Notes under the pieces: model-generated
What the model was told of the DNA's origin: nothing
Database searches by the model: none
What the model saw: only the letters and a program-made list of their open reading frames with translations
Made by a program: the position numbers and the translations under genes
From: Microcoleus asticus IPMA8
GTDB lineage: Bacteria > Cyanobacteriota > Cyanobacteriia > Cyanobacteriales > Microcoleaceae
NCBI RefSeq assembly: GCF_013179805.1
Contig: NZ_SRRZ01000008.1
Location: 28,980-92,979 of the forward strand
Length of the DNA stretch: 64,000 bases
Direction of reading: 5' to 3'
Shown: piece after piece, positions 8,249 to 16,195 of the stretch
Layout of the letters: every line of letters starts with the position of its first letter
Position numbering within the stretch: the stretch's first letter is position 1

Positions 8249-9124
8249 TCAATGCTTCCAAACAAAGTCAGCAATGGGTCTATCTGCCGACAAAGGAAGA
8301 TTTTCAGTGGAATTGAATAAAACCGATCGCACTTTTACATTCCCGACTCCCAAACGCCTCTCGACGCGACTGGGAATGCCGTAACCGTAAATAATATGTC
8401 CTTTACCCGCCAACACCACAACTTGATAGTCGGGGTTTGCTTTGACAAATTCAGCTATTTTTTCCGCCATAGTTTCGTCCCACAAAACTTGGGCTTGCAA
8501 GAATCTTTCAAAAGCCGTACTATTTCCCTGTGCTGCCTTTTGGTGTTGCTGGTAAACTTCTAGCAGCATTTGCCGGTATTCGGCGTTGTCGGTGCGAATT
8601 TCGGATATTGGCGGAATGTGCTTTTTTTCCTCGGCTGTGAGGCTTTCTAAACCTTGACTGGCAACTTTTCTCGTTACTTCGGATGGTGTATTTAAGGCGA
8701 GGACAGGTAGTTGATTTTCTTTGGCAAACCGCAAAATGGGGGCGTAAGATTCCCAGGGAAAGCGCCACCTGCGATCGTACTCTGTTTGCTCGACTAATTG
8801 CTCTTCAGTCAGTTTACCTGCTAAGTAGTTGTCGATCGCGCTTTGAAAGGGGCGCTGAAACATTTCTAGGGCGATCGCAATTTTCCGATTTTGCCGCTGC
8901 ATTTCTCGGATAATCTTTAGTTGAGCTTGATGGTCTTCCGCGCTATCGTGGGTTTCTCCCAGATACACGACTTTCGCGTTTACCAACTGTTGCAGAATCT
9001 CTTGGTTAGTGTAAGTCTGTGGAGGTTGAGGGTTCGCCGTCGTTTGCGCTGTCACTGCACTGCTGCACAGCAGAAAGATACTCAGCGATAAGGCGCACAG
9101 TTTGATGAGTTTGGTTGTTTTCAT
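8249..9124 (-). CDS. ChaN family haem-binding-like protein
   Basis: Exported protein of 291 residues. A signal peptide covers about 1-26 (hydrophobic LCALSLSIFLLCSSAVTAQ). The mature part matches the ChaN/Tiki superfamily: VVYLGETHDSAEDHQAQLKI, then IALEMFQRPFQSAIDNYLAG, YDRRWRFPWESYAPILRFA, and a C-terminal VVVLAGKGHIIYGYGIPSRV. ChaN binds haem in Campylobacter; in cyanobacteria the role is not established. There is a Cys in the signal region (FLLC) but it does not form a good lipobox, so periplasmic release is more likely. It stands alone, upstream of the Septu genes on the same strand. Confidence 0.9.
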   Translation of the reverse strand: MKTTKLIKLCALSLSIFLLCSSAVTAQTTANPQPPQTYTNQEILQQLVNAKVVYLGETHDSAEDHQAQLKIIREMQRQNRKIAIALEMFQRPFQSAIDNYLAGKLTEEQLVEQTEYDRRWRFPWESYAPILRFAKENQLPVLALNTPSEVTRKVASQGLESLTAEEKKHIPPISEIRTDNAEYRQMLLEVYQQHQKAAQGNSTAFERFLQAQVLWDETMAEKIAEFVKANPDYQVVVLAGKGHIIYGYGIPSRVERRLGVGNVKVRSVLFNSTENLPLSADRPIADFVWKH

Positions 9125-9684
9125 ATAGATATTATGCCGTTTCTCGCAGCAGCAAGCACAGCCGAACTCTACTATCTAGCTGAGCAGCTAGAAAGCTCAA
9201 TGCTTAATTTAACTTCATAATTATCCGCAGTTGCTTCTAAAAATGTAAAGTTTAGTTGCAGGTACTTGCGCTTCTAGAAGAAGGTGATAAATTAATAATA
9301 TGAAGCGAACAAAAAGCTTCTCCGACAGATACCAAATCCAGATATCACAGCGAAGTTCACAATAGAATCTAAGGAGTAAAAACGCTGTTTAATCTCACAT
9401 CTGTCTCATTAAAAACCAATAGCAGCACCCACCAACAAAGCTGATAATTCCTCAACTAATTAGAGGGGAGCAATGCAACTGAATCCGAGGATTATTGCAA
9501 CTCCACATCGAAGTTGAAAAAAGAGGAAATCACTCGGTACATATGGCTGGGTGCTGTTGTTGTTAAAGTTGTTGTTAAAAGAGATTTTCGGTTTGTGATG
9601 TTTTTTTCAGTAGAGGCAGAGCCTCTAGATATGCGTTACCGGGCAGAGCCGGGTAACAAGCATACAAGGAGAAAAAATAGAAAA
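9125..9684. other. Intergenic region without a supported gene
   Basis: This stretch holds two small palindromes, AGAGGCAGAGCCTCT near 9613 and GTTACCGGGCAGAGCCGGGTAAC near 9636, typical of dispersed cyanobacterial repeats. A 77-codon frame from 9514 runs through these palindromes and into the cupin gene on the other strand, and has no recognisable features. The part next to 9124 should contain the ChaN promoter. Nothing else is visible. Confidence 0.6.
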
Positions 9685-10047
9685 TTACTGGAAAATTGTC
9701 TCGTCTTCCTTTCGCCACGCGGGATCGACGATACAAATAAATATTAGCGGCTCTGTGCCGCAGTTGTAAATAAACTGCTTGGCGTTTGGAGGAATGTAAA
9801 CTGCATCTCCTGCTTCCACGAATTGATTTTCGTCGTCGATGTGCATTTCTCCAACGCCGCTGAGGATGTAGTAAACTTCAGAAGTTGTCAGGGAGTGCAG
9901 CACAGAAGTTTGTCCCGGTGGCAAAGCGGCGTGCGCTAAACTGTAACGCAAATCCACAGCTTGTTTGTCTGGATGCAGCAATTCTCGCAGTTGAGTACCG
10001 TCGCCAGCAATAAACTCGTCGCAGGCATTTAGCTTTTGAATTAGCAT
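9685..10047 (-). CDS. Small cupin-domain protein
   Basis: Single-domain cupin of 120 residues. The two motifs are visible: LPPGQTSVLHSLTTSEVYYILSG (first motif, although only some of the usual His ligands are present) and GDAVYIPPNAKQFIYNCG (second). The central acidic loop is GEMHIDDENQFVEAGD. The start chosen is ATG at 10047 because GGAG lies 10 bases upstream; a GTG at 10056 is too close to that site. Many such cupins are metal-binding enzymes or sugar-binding proteins; the function here is unknown. Confidence 0.85.
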   Translation of the reverse strand: MLIQKLNACDEFIAGDGTQLRELLHPDKQAVDLRYSLAHAALPPGQTSVLHSLTTSEVYYILSGVGEMHIDDENQFVEAGDAVYIPPNAKQFIYNCGTEPLIFICIVDPAWRKEDETIFQ

Positions 10048-10142
10048 TCTTTCCACACTCCTGAAAATCTCTTGACCACAACTTAAGTTTAATTGAAAGG
10101 GCCAGAAATGTTAAGAAATATGTAAAGCGGCGACCGGATTTT

Positions 10143-10454
10143 TTAACCGTAAATTCCCGAATGCGATCGATAATCAGGACAGTCGATCGCATCTTCAGAT
10201 AAAGCTATAGTAGGCTGAACGGGACACTTGAGGTGGTAGTCGCCGGTGAAAAATACGCAGTTAGCACAAGGGATTTGGTGCATCCTCTGAGCTCGACGCA
10301 CCGAGTCGGTAACAGTACGCCCGACACTCAAACACAGCAAAAAAACTAAGCCCCAGGCGGACACAAAACACAGCGGGACTAAAATAGGCTGTATTGCCTT
10401 AAGCAAAAAGTAAAGCATAGCAAGAAAATTCAGCGTTAGAAGCCACACATACAT
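10143..10454 (-). CDS. Small conserved two-helix membrane protein with a Cys cluster
   Basis: The protein has 103 residues. Two hydrophobic segments (about 2-19 and 23-45) are followed by a soluble tail with four cysteines: CANCVFF, LKCPVQP, and DCPDYR near the end. The arrangement resembles a small conserved protein seen in many cyanobacteria, and the CxxC...C...C tail could bind a metal or Fe-S cluster, but no function is known to me. It stands between the cupin gene (same strand) and the divergent peroxiredoxin. Confidence 0.75.
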   Translation of the reverse strand: MYVWLLTLNFLAMLYFLLKAIQPILVPLCFVSAWGLVFLLCLSVGRTVTDSVRRAQRMHQIPCANCVFFTGDYHLKCPVQPTIALSEDAIDCPDYRSHSGIYG

Positions 10455-10577
10455 TACAGTAGTGGAATTGCCGATCGATCGACCAAAAAGTTTAGAATCC
10501 TTTACAGCTCGATCGAGAAACCGGGAATTATGGCATGATAAGGAACAGTCCTTAAATAAAATTAGAGGAAATCAGCT

Positions 10578-11216
10578 ATGACTCTGCGATTAGGCGATAC
10601 AGTTCCCAACTTTACCCAAGCTTCGTCTGAAGGGGAAATCAATTTCTACGACTGGGCTGGGGATAGCTGGGTCGTGTTGTTTTCTCACCCGAAAGACTAT
10701 ACTCCAGTGTGCACCACAGAACTCGGTGCAGTGGCCCGTCTAAAGTCTGAATTTGAAAAGCGGGGCGTCAAAACCATTGCCCTCAGCGTCGATGATGTGG
10801 ATTCTCACATGGGCTGGATTAAAGATATTGAGGAAACTCAAAATGTCACCCTCAATTATCCGATTTTAGCAGATGGCGATCGTAAAGTTTCCGACATTTA
10901 CGACATGATCCATCCCAACTCGCTGAACAACTTAACAATCCGCACAGTTTTTGTTATTGACCCGGAAAAGAAATTGCGTTTGAGCATTACTTATCCGGCT
11001 AGCACTGGTCGGAATTTTAATGAAATTTTGCGAGTAATTGATTCCTTGCAACTTACAGACAAATACAGCGTTGCGACTCCGGTTGATTGGAAAGATGGCG
11101 ACGATTGCGTAATCGTACCTTCGATTACCGACCCCGCAGAATTGGCAGAGAAATTTCCCAAAGGCTACACGCCTGTTAAGCCTTATTTGCGGATGACTCC
11201 TCAGCCGAATAAATAG
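10578..11216 (+). CDS. 1-Cys peroxiredoxin (Prx6 family)
   Basis: Cytosolic peroxidase of 212 residues that reduces hydrogen peroxide and alkyl peroxides. The active site is DYTPVCTTELG with Thr42 and peroxidatic Cys45. The Prx6-type C-terminal extension is present (TPVDWKDGDDCVIVPSITD, then FPKGYTPVKPYLRMTPQ). The second Cys, in DDCVIVPS, matches a conserved Prx6 position and is not the resolving Cys of 2-Cys enzymes. A good ribosome site, AGAGGAAA, precedes the ATG. A 10-bp-stem hairpin follows the gene. Confidence 0.96.
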   Translation: MTLRLGDTVPNFTQASSEGEINFYDWAGDSWVVLFSHPKDYTPVCTTELGAVARLKSEFEKRGVKTIALSVDDVDSHMGWIKDIEETQNVTLNYPILADGDRKVSDIYDMIHPNSLNNLTIRTVFVIDPEKKLRLSITYPASTGRNFNEILRVIDSLQLTDKYSVATPVDWKDGDDCVIVPSITDPAELAEKFPKGYTPVKPYLRMTPQPNK

Positions 11217-11248
11217 GTTTAACATTCCTGGACGCAGAACCTAATTAT

Positions 11249-11273
11249 GTAAGGTGTGTACTGCACACCTTAC
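11249..11273 (+). terminator. Hairpin after the peroxiredoxin gene
   Basis: Perfect 10-bp stem GTAAGGTGTG / CACACCTTAC with a 5-base loop, 32 bp beyond the stop codon. It has no T-run, so it may be a dispersed palindrome acting as a transcript end rather than a classical intrinsic terminator. Confidence 0.5.
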
Positions 11274-11298
11274 CTCTATAATTGGCGCCTCAAACCAG

Positions 11299-11361
11299 CT
11301 TGTAGTTAGGACTTGAGTCCTTAATCCGGATTTTTGAGGACTAAAGTCCTCACTACAAACA
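11299..11361. repeat. Dispersed inverted repeat (TTGTAGTTAGGACTT type)
   Basis: TTGTAGTTAGGACTTGAGTCCT on the left is the inverse of AGGACTAAAGTCCTCACTACAA on the right, giving a long imperfect hairpin. A related half-copy (ACTAAAGTCCTTACTACAAA) occurs at about 40250-40269. Confidence 0.65.
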
Positions 11362-11411
11362 AATAAATTGTGCAATCTTGTCAGAACAATTTAAAGTGGA
11401 GGAAAGGCAAA

Positions 11412-11993
11412 ATGCTGTCATCAACAATTGTGTTGCGAATACCACCAAAATTGCAAATGACAGACGACGAGTTTTTCGAGTTCTGTCAAATCAATAGTGA
11501 GTTACGCATTGAACGCAACAAATCGGGAGAATTGCTAATTATGCCCCCTACTGGTGGAACAACAGGAAATCGCAGTGGTAGCGTCTTTGGAGAGTTGTAT
11601 ATTTGGGCTCGCCAAGATGGAACCGGTATCTGTTTTGACTCCAGTACGGGATTTAAGCTTGCAATGGGTGACAAGTCTCCAGATGCCTCGTGGATTAAAC
11701 TGGAACGGTGGAATGCTTTATCTCAAGAACAGCAAGATAAATTCGCACCTATTTGCCCGAATTTTGTAGTAGAACTGAGGTCGGCTTCTGACAATCTCAA
11801 GCCCTTGCAAGACAAAATGCAAGAATATATGAGAGAACCAGGAGTGCAGTTAGGCTGGTTAATTGACCGCAAAAATGGCAGAGTTTATATTTACCGTCCG
11901 GGTTTGCCAGAGGAATGTTTGGATAATCCGGCTACAGTTAGCGGCGACCCTGTTTTGCCGGGATTTGTACTCAATATGAGCAAGATTTGGTAA
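11412..11993 (+). CDS. Uma2 family (DUF820) PD-(D/E)XK nuclease-like protein
   Basis: The protein has 193 residues from the ATG at 11412, which has GGAGG 9-10 bases upstream; an upstream in-frame start at 11370 lacks one. Family features are the N-terminal MTDDEFFEFCQINSELRIERN, the ELLIMPPTGGTTGNRSG segment, the acidic site SPDASWI and then PNFVVELRS before KPLQDKMQEYM, GWLIDRKNGRVYIYRPG. These match the restriction-endonuclease-like Uma2 family, greatly expanded in cyanobacteria and of unknown function. It stands between the peroxiredoxin and cysteine synthase. Confidence 0.93.
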   Translation: MLSSTIVLRIPPKLQMTDDEFFEFCQINSELRIERNKSGELLIMPPTGGTTGNRSGSVFGELYIWARQDGTGICFDSSTGFKLAMGDKSPDASWIKLERWNALSQEQQDKFAPICPNFVVELRSASDNLKPLQDKMQEYMREPGVQLGWLIDRKNGRVYIYRPGLPEECLDNPATVSGDPVLPGFVLNMSKIW

Positions 11994-12058
11994 AAGTGGT
12001 AGCAATAAATATCAACTTATTGTAAAAATTAATAATAGGATGCAAACACGCAAAAAAT

Positions 12059-13033
12059 ATGGATATTAAAAACGGCTTTGTAGGCACAATCGGTAACACG
12101 CCACTAATTCGCTTAAACAGCTTCAGCGATGAAACTGGCTGCGAAATTCTCGGTAAAGCAGAGTTTCTCAATCCCGGCGGTTCTGTAAAAGACCGGGCTG
12201 CTTTATACATCATCAAAGATGCAGAAGAAAAAGGCTTGCTGAAACCGGGCGGCACGGTTGTTGAAGGCACTGCCGGCAATACTGGCATCGGTTTAGCCCA
12301 CATTTGCAACGCTAAAGGTTACAAATGTTTGATCGTGATTCCCGATAACCAATCTCAAGAAAAAATCGATGCTTTGAAAACTTTGGGCGCTGAAGTTCGG
12401 ACTGTTCCCGCTGTTCCTTACAAAGACCCAAATAATTATGTCAAATTGTCGGGAAGATTGGCTGCGGAAATGGAGAATGCAGTCTGGGCAAATCAGTTTG
12501 ACAATTTAGCCAATCGCCGAGCTCATTACGAGACAACTGGCCCGGAAATTTGGGAACAAACAAACGGAAAAATTGATGCTTGGGTAACAGCTACCGGTAC
12601 CGGCGGCACTTTTGCTGGCGTAGGAATGTTTTTGAAAGAAAAAAATCCTGCTGTTAGAATTGTCTTGGCAGACCCGATGGGCAGCGGGCTTTACAGTTAT
12701 TTCAAAACTGGGGAAATTAAGACTGAAGGCAGTTCGATTACTGAGGGAATTGGCACCACTCGCGTAACTGCAAATATGGAGAATGCCCCGGTAGACGACG
12801 CCATTCAAATTGACGATACTGAGGCGGTCCGGGTGATTTACCAACTGCTGAGAAAAGAAGGGCTGTTTATGGGCGGTTCTGTGGGGATTAATGTGGGGGC
12901 GGCCGTGGCTTTAGCGAAGCAAATGGGGCCTGGACATACGATTGTTACGGTACTCTGCGACGGCGGGGCTCGGTATCAGTCGCGTTTGTTCGATCGACAA
13001 TGGTTGGCTTCCAAAGGCTTGTCACCAGATTAA
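12059..13033 (+). CDS. cysK: Cysteine synthase (O-acetylserine sulfhydrylase)
   Basis: Fold-II PLP enzyme of 324 residues that makes cysteine from O-acetylserine and sulfide. PLP-binding Lys44 lies in NPGGSVKDRAA; the substrate-binding loop is EGTAGNTGIGLAH; the phosphate loop is TGTGGTFAGVG; and the C-terminal Ser is in MGGSVGINVGAA. The spelling EGTAGNTG rather than TSGNTG, with the C-terminal CDGGARYQSRLFD, is typical of the plant-like/cyanobacterial cysteine synthase A group. The 65-bp spacer to the Uma2 gene suggests its own or a shared promoter. Confidence 0.95.
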   Translation: MDIKNGFVGTIGNTPLIRLNSFSDETGCEILGKAEFLNPGGSVKDRAALYIIKDAEEKGLLKPGGTVVEGTAGNTGIGLAHICNAKGYKCLIVIPDNQSQEKIDALKTLGAEVRTVPAVPYKDPNNYVKLSGRLAAEMENAVWANQFDNLANRRAHYETTGPEIWEQTNGKIDAWVTATGTGGTFAGVGMFLKEKNPAVRIVLADPMGSGLYSYFKTGEIKTEGSSITEGIGTTRVTANMENAPVDDAIQIDDTEAVRVIYQLLRKEGLFMGGSVGINVGAAVALAKQMGPGHTIVTVLCDGGARYQSRLFDRQWLASKGLSPD

Positions 13034-13037
13034 TCGT

Positions 13038-13059
13038 AGGGTGCGTTGCGGCGCACCTT
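13038..13059. repeat. Short palindrome after cysK
   Basis: GGTGCG / CGCACC with a 6-base loop, 5 bp beyond the cysK stop codon; the flanking AGG/CTT extends the pairing imperfectly. It is a common cyanobacterial palindrome and a plausible weak transcript end. Confidence 0.45.
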
Positions 13060-13167
13060 AAAATTTGGGCATATATCAAATTAGAGTATATATTTAGAGT
13101 ATATATGCGCGCACATATTCCCACTGTAAAAAATAGCATATAGGTGGCAGACTGTCAAGTAAAAAAC

Positions 13168-13467
13168 ATGAAAATCATCGAATCTTCTAGGCGAGTTCTT
13201 GTTTGCCAAAACCGCACTTGTCGCAAGCAAAGTGCAGCAAAGGTACTGGCAGCTTTTCAGAAATTGTCGCCCTCAGAAGTCGAAGTTGTTGCTAGCAGTT
13301 GTTTGGGACAATGCGGCAACGGGCCGATGGTGTTAGTGCTGCCAGAAGAGGTTTGGTACAGCGGTGTTTGCCCTGAAGAAGTTGCGACAATAACTGAGCA
13401 ACATTTGCGAGGAGGAAAGCCAGTGGAGAGGATGCTTTACCGCAAGTTTCACCAGCTTTCTCATTAG
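13168..13467 (+). CDS. Thioredoxin-like [2Fe-2S] ferredoxin-domain protein
   Basis: The protein has 99 residues if started at ATG 13168 (MKIIESSRRVLVCQN); an in-frame GTG at 13144 would add eight residues and cannot be excluded. The four cluster ligands of the thioredoxin-like ferredoxin fold are visible: Cys in LVCQNRTCRKQ and Cys pairs in SSCLGQCGNGP. The rest follows the family pattern VMVLPExVWYSGVxPEEV. These small proteins are widespread in cyanobacteria as electron carriers of undefined partners. It follows cysK on the same strand, and a role in sulfur or redox metabolism is only inference. Confidence 0.85.
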   Translation: MKIIESSRRVLVCQNRTCRKQSAAKVLAAFQKLSPSEVEVVASSCLGQCGNGPMVLVLPEEVWYSGVCPEEVATITEQHLRGGKPVERMLYRKFHQLSH

Positions 13468-13481
13468 TCGATCGTCTGGCT

Positions 13482-14714
13482 TTAAAATTCTTCCGCAAAC
13501 AACCGGCGGAGAATTTCCGTGACTTCGGCGCAAAATCTGGCGTCGAGTTCGATCGCCAAGCGATCGACACTGCTGGAACCGCCTACAGGTTTTTCTGCCC
13601 GCAAAGTCATGGCTAGAGTTCTGAGTTTTGCCGGCTTTCCCGCCGCCTTCGGCCGTTCGTCAACAAACCGCACTAAAGCCACATAAACTGTTTCTAGGGT
13701 TCCCCTGATCGCGCTCAGTCCGTAACCCAATTTTGAGATAATTACTGGAGAAGTGATGAGGCTGTCCATCCCCAAAGTTTTAATTGCTACGTCCACATAT
13801 CGAGCGCTGTCATGTCCCATTGCTCTGACAATGCTTTCTAAGCTGTTCCACTGAGATGCTTTCATGCGCGATCGCTGTTCGATATGGAAGTGCCATCCTA
13901 ACATGGAAATTAGCCTAGTCAAGTCATAAGCAGATACGGAATTACTTTGTTTGGTGCTGTTTACTGCGACATTTAACAGCACTTGTTTTTTGCTAATATC
14001 GAATATTTTTGGGTTGTTGAGATAAGGGATTTCGCCGTAATCGCCGCGAAAAATTAGATTGTTATTGCCAGTAGCGCTCTTCAGCCATTGCTCTAGTCCT
14101 ATGCGAGTATCGAAGCGTTTGAACATCGCGGCTAAGGAGTTTGAACTTGCTATATTTGAGGCATAGCTAATCATGTCTTTTGCTACATCGTAAAAGTAAA
14201 AATCATGTTTTTGCCCGTTGCCATCTCTAACAACGCAGTTGTCAATGTCGCAGTCGGGATATTTGCTATTTATTTGACTGACGATATTAAGGAGTGCGAT
14301 AATTTTAGTGGCACTCCACTGCTCAGCATTGGTAAGGGCGTTTTTTCCCAGCCACTGTGCCTGAATTTTGCCGTCTACAAAAGTACCAATACAAACGCAC
14401 GCTTCCTTAATATCTGCGTGCAAAAAGTTTAAAGCTTGAGAGTTAATTTGAGGTAGTTCTCCTAGGCTGGGGAACGGGGTAGGTTTGAGGGGATTATTGG
14501 GGCCGGGAATAGAGCTAATTACTTTTAAGCCGTCGGGTTTCTGTTTGAGATAATCGGGATAGTTTTTTATTGCTTGTTGGTAAGGGGAGTTTTCAATGCC
14601 CCGGTCTAAAAAGGCTAGTTTGTTTATATTAGATTTGGCATCTATTTCCATTTGGAGGTAGTTTTTGAAGATGCGCGCTCGGTCTTTTGCGAGTTCGAGG
14701 GAGGTGAGGTTCAT
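13482..14714 (-). CDS. Uncharacterised protein with an SxxK motif (possible serine hydrolase fold)
   Basis: The protein has 410 residues and no signal peptide. I do not recognise it firmly. Residues 120-150 read WLGKNALTNAEQWSATKIIA, where Ser134-Ala-Thr-Lys137 in a helix resembles the SxxK active site of beta-lactamases and penicillin-binding proteins. A later AYDLTRLISMLGWH stretch (about 263-276) resembles the helix after the second active-site motif in class A enzymes. No convincing KTG motif is visible. It converges on the ferredoxin-like gene with a 14-bp gap. Confidence 0.55.
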   Translation of the reverse strand: MNLTSLELAKDRARIFKNYLQMEIDAKSNINKLAFLDRGIENSPYQQAIKNYPDYLKQKPDGLKVISSIPGPNNPLKPTPFPSLGELPQINSQALNFLHADIKEACVCIGTFVDGKIQAQWLGKNALTNAEQWSATKIIALLNIVSQINSKYPDCDIDNCVVRDGNGQKHDFYFYDVAKDMISYASNIASSNSLAAMFKRFDTRIGLEQWLKSATGNNNLIFRGDYGEIPYLNNPKIFDISKKQVLLNVAVNSTKQSNSVSAYDLTRLISMLGWHFHIEQRSRMKASQWNSLESIVRAMGHDSARYVDVAIKTLGMDSLITSPVIISKLGYGLSAIRGTLETVYVALVRFVDERPKAAGKPAKLRTLAMTLRAEKPVGGSSSVDRLAIELDARFCAEVTEILRRLFAEEF

Positions 14715-14884
14715 GATAATAGTTGGCAGCTTGTTACCAATAAGTAAATCACTATACTAGGATTTACGCAAACAAACCGGGTTGCTATGCAAAATTTTGG
14801 TTTGGAAAACGAAAATTTTATGAATAACCGGGTTTCAGAGAGTAACTGCGTCCAGGACTATATATCTGAGCTCGCGCATTGCGA

Positions 14885-15166
14885 TCAAGCTTTTTTGCCG
14901 CGTACTTGAATGCGTTTGTCGGTTTTTTGTTTCTTAATCCAAGAGACAAATTTATGGAGTTCAGGGTCATTTTTGAGCTTTTCCAGGGTGTTGAGCTCTT
15001 GGGCGAGGTGTTTGTTGTCAAATAGAGAGTGAATCTGGCGGTGACAAGCGGAGCAAATGTCGATTGTCGGGCTGGGATCTTCGTTTTTCCGCTTGGTGTT
15101 TTGTTTGGGGATAAGGTGATGGGCAGTTAATGCTTCCATTTGTCGATCGCACAATTCGCACTGCAT
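14885..15166 (-). CDS. HNH endonuclease domain protein
   Basis: The protein has 93 residues from the ATG at 15166, where the domain begins MQCELCDRQMEALTAHHLIP. An upstream open frame to 15364 would run through the coxC terminator and antisense to coxC, so it is rejected. HNH features are the CxxC of CELC, the AHHLIPKQNTKRKNED core, and a second CxxC-H in ICSACHRQIHSLFD. The remaining helices (LEKLKNDPELHKFVSWIKKQ) are typical of small free-standing cyanobacterial HNH proteins. DNA specificity and biological role are unknown. It lies downstream of the cox operon on the same strand. Confidence 0.85.
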   Translation of the reverse strand: MQCELCDRQMEALTAHHLIPKQNTKRKNEDPSPTIDICSACHRQIHSLFDNKHLAQELNTLEKLKNDPELHKFVSWIKKQKTDKRIQVRGKKA

Positions 15167-15265
15167 AATTTTCTCAATGCTGCTGGATAAGAGAATTGCT
15201 ACTTTTAGTTTAGCGCGATCGGCTGTGAGAGGGTGAATAAAGGTCGATCGCACTCTCCAAACAAT

Positions 15266-15287
15266 AAAAAACCCCCAATTGGGGGTC
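15266..15287 (-). terminator. Intrinsic terminator of the cox operon
   Basis: Read on the minus strand, a perfect hairpin ACCCCCAATTGGGGGT is followed directly by TTTTTT. It lies 41 bp beyond the coxC stop. A second hairpin, CAGAGGC/GCCTCTG at 15305-15324, lies between it and coxC. Confidence 0.85.
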
Positions 15288-15327
15288 AGACAAATCTCTT
15301 GCGGCAGAGGCCCAAAAGCCTCTGGGA

Positions 15328-15951
15328 TCACAAAATATACAGCAACAAAAACAAGACAATCCAAATCACATCCACAAAGTGCCAGTAAATCTCAGTCGCT
15401 TCGATTCCGAAGTGGTGCTCGCTAGAATAATGACCTTGCGCGCGCGATCGCCACACCACTGCCACCATCAGCAGCACTCCCAACGTAACGTGCAAGCCGT
15501 GAAAAGCAGTCAAAACGTAAAAGCAACTGGCATACAAATTCGTCGTCAAGCCAAACTCTAAATGAGTGTATTCGTAAACCTGACCGAACAAGAAAACTGC
15601 GCCCATAGCAATAGTTACGAGCAGCCAATTCCGCATTCCGGCGGCATCATTCTTTTTGATTGCAGTATCAGCATTGTGAATCACAAAACTGCTAGCAATC
15701 AGAATTACCGTATTGATTCCCGGCAGCAATAACTCTCGCGCTGGCGTACCTTCAGGAGGCCACACGGGGGCCATCGCCCGATAAATCAAATACGCGGCAA
15801 ACATACCGAAAAATATCATGCCTTCAGCGCACAGGAACACAATTACACCTAACATTCGGTGGTCGGGATGCTCCACACCGTGTGCTTCTACATCAGCCTC
15901 GTGGTGGTAATTCAGGGCTGTTTTTGCCGGATCGATCGCTGGAATTTGCAT
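15328..15951 (-). CDS. coxC: Cytochrome c oxidase subunit III
   Basis: Membrane subunit of 207 residues of the aa3-type terminal oxidase, about five hydrophobic segments, in the short form that lacks the first two helices of the seven-helix subunit. Family motifs are FLCAEGMIFFGMFAAYLIYR, the Glu-containing LGQVYEYTHLEFGL region, AFHGLHVTLGVLLM and the C-terminal EIYWHFVDVIWIVLF. It is the last gene of the coxB-coxA-coxC operon. The 244-bp spacer to coxA is mostly heptamer repeats, unusually long for an operon, and may alter coxC expression. Confidence 0.95.
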   Translation of the reverse strand: MQIPAIDPAKTALNYHHEADVEAHGVEHPDHRMLGVIVFLCAEGMIFFGMFAAYLIYRAMAPVWPPEGTPARELLLPGINTVILIASSFVIHNADTAIKKNDAAGMRNWLLVTIAMGAVFLFGQVYEYTHLEFGLTTNLYASCFYVLTAFHGLHVTLGVLLMVAVVWRSRAQGHYSSEHHFGIEATEIYWHFVDVIWIVLFLLLYIL

Positions 15952-15980
15952 AATTAATTGCTAGTTGGTAATGGGATGTT

Positions 15981-16062
15981 GAAGGAAGAAGGAAGAAGGA
16001 AGAGGGAAGAAGGAAGAAGGAAGAAGGAAGAGGGAAGAAGGAAGAGGGAAGAGGGAAGAGGG
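15981..16062. repeat. Heptanucleotide short tandem repeat (GGAAGAA type) inside the cox operon
   Basis: About 11 degenerate GGAAGAA/GGAAGAG units lie between coxA and coxC. On the operon's coding strand this is a pyrimidine-rich CTTCCTT tract 30-110 bases upstream of the coxC start. Confidence 0.85.
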
Positions 16063-16138
16063 GAAAAAAATTATCCCTACATTGCTGGTGTGCTGTTGCT
16101 GTCAAAAGTCATTTGTCCCAAGTTCTGATATTGCGACG

Positions 16139-16195
16139 AGCAATAACTAATAACTCATGACTAATGACTTTTGACTGATGACTGATGACTAATAA
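16139..16195. repeat. Heptanucleotide short tandem repeat (ACTAATA/TGACTAA type) after coxA
   Basis: Degenerate 7-base units such as CTAATAA and GACTGAT run right up to the coxA stop codon. Confidence 0.75.

Noticed and set aside
9514..9747. 77-codon frame in the ChaN-cupin gap
   Set aside because: It reads through two dispersed palindromes and overlaps the 3' end of the cupin gene on the other strand; no family features.
15166..15364. Longer start for the HNH gene at 15364
   Set aside because: The added 66 residues would be encoded by the coxC terminator region and the 3' end of coxC, and do not resemble the family.
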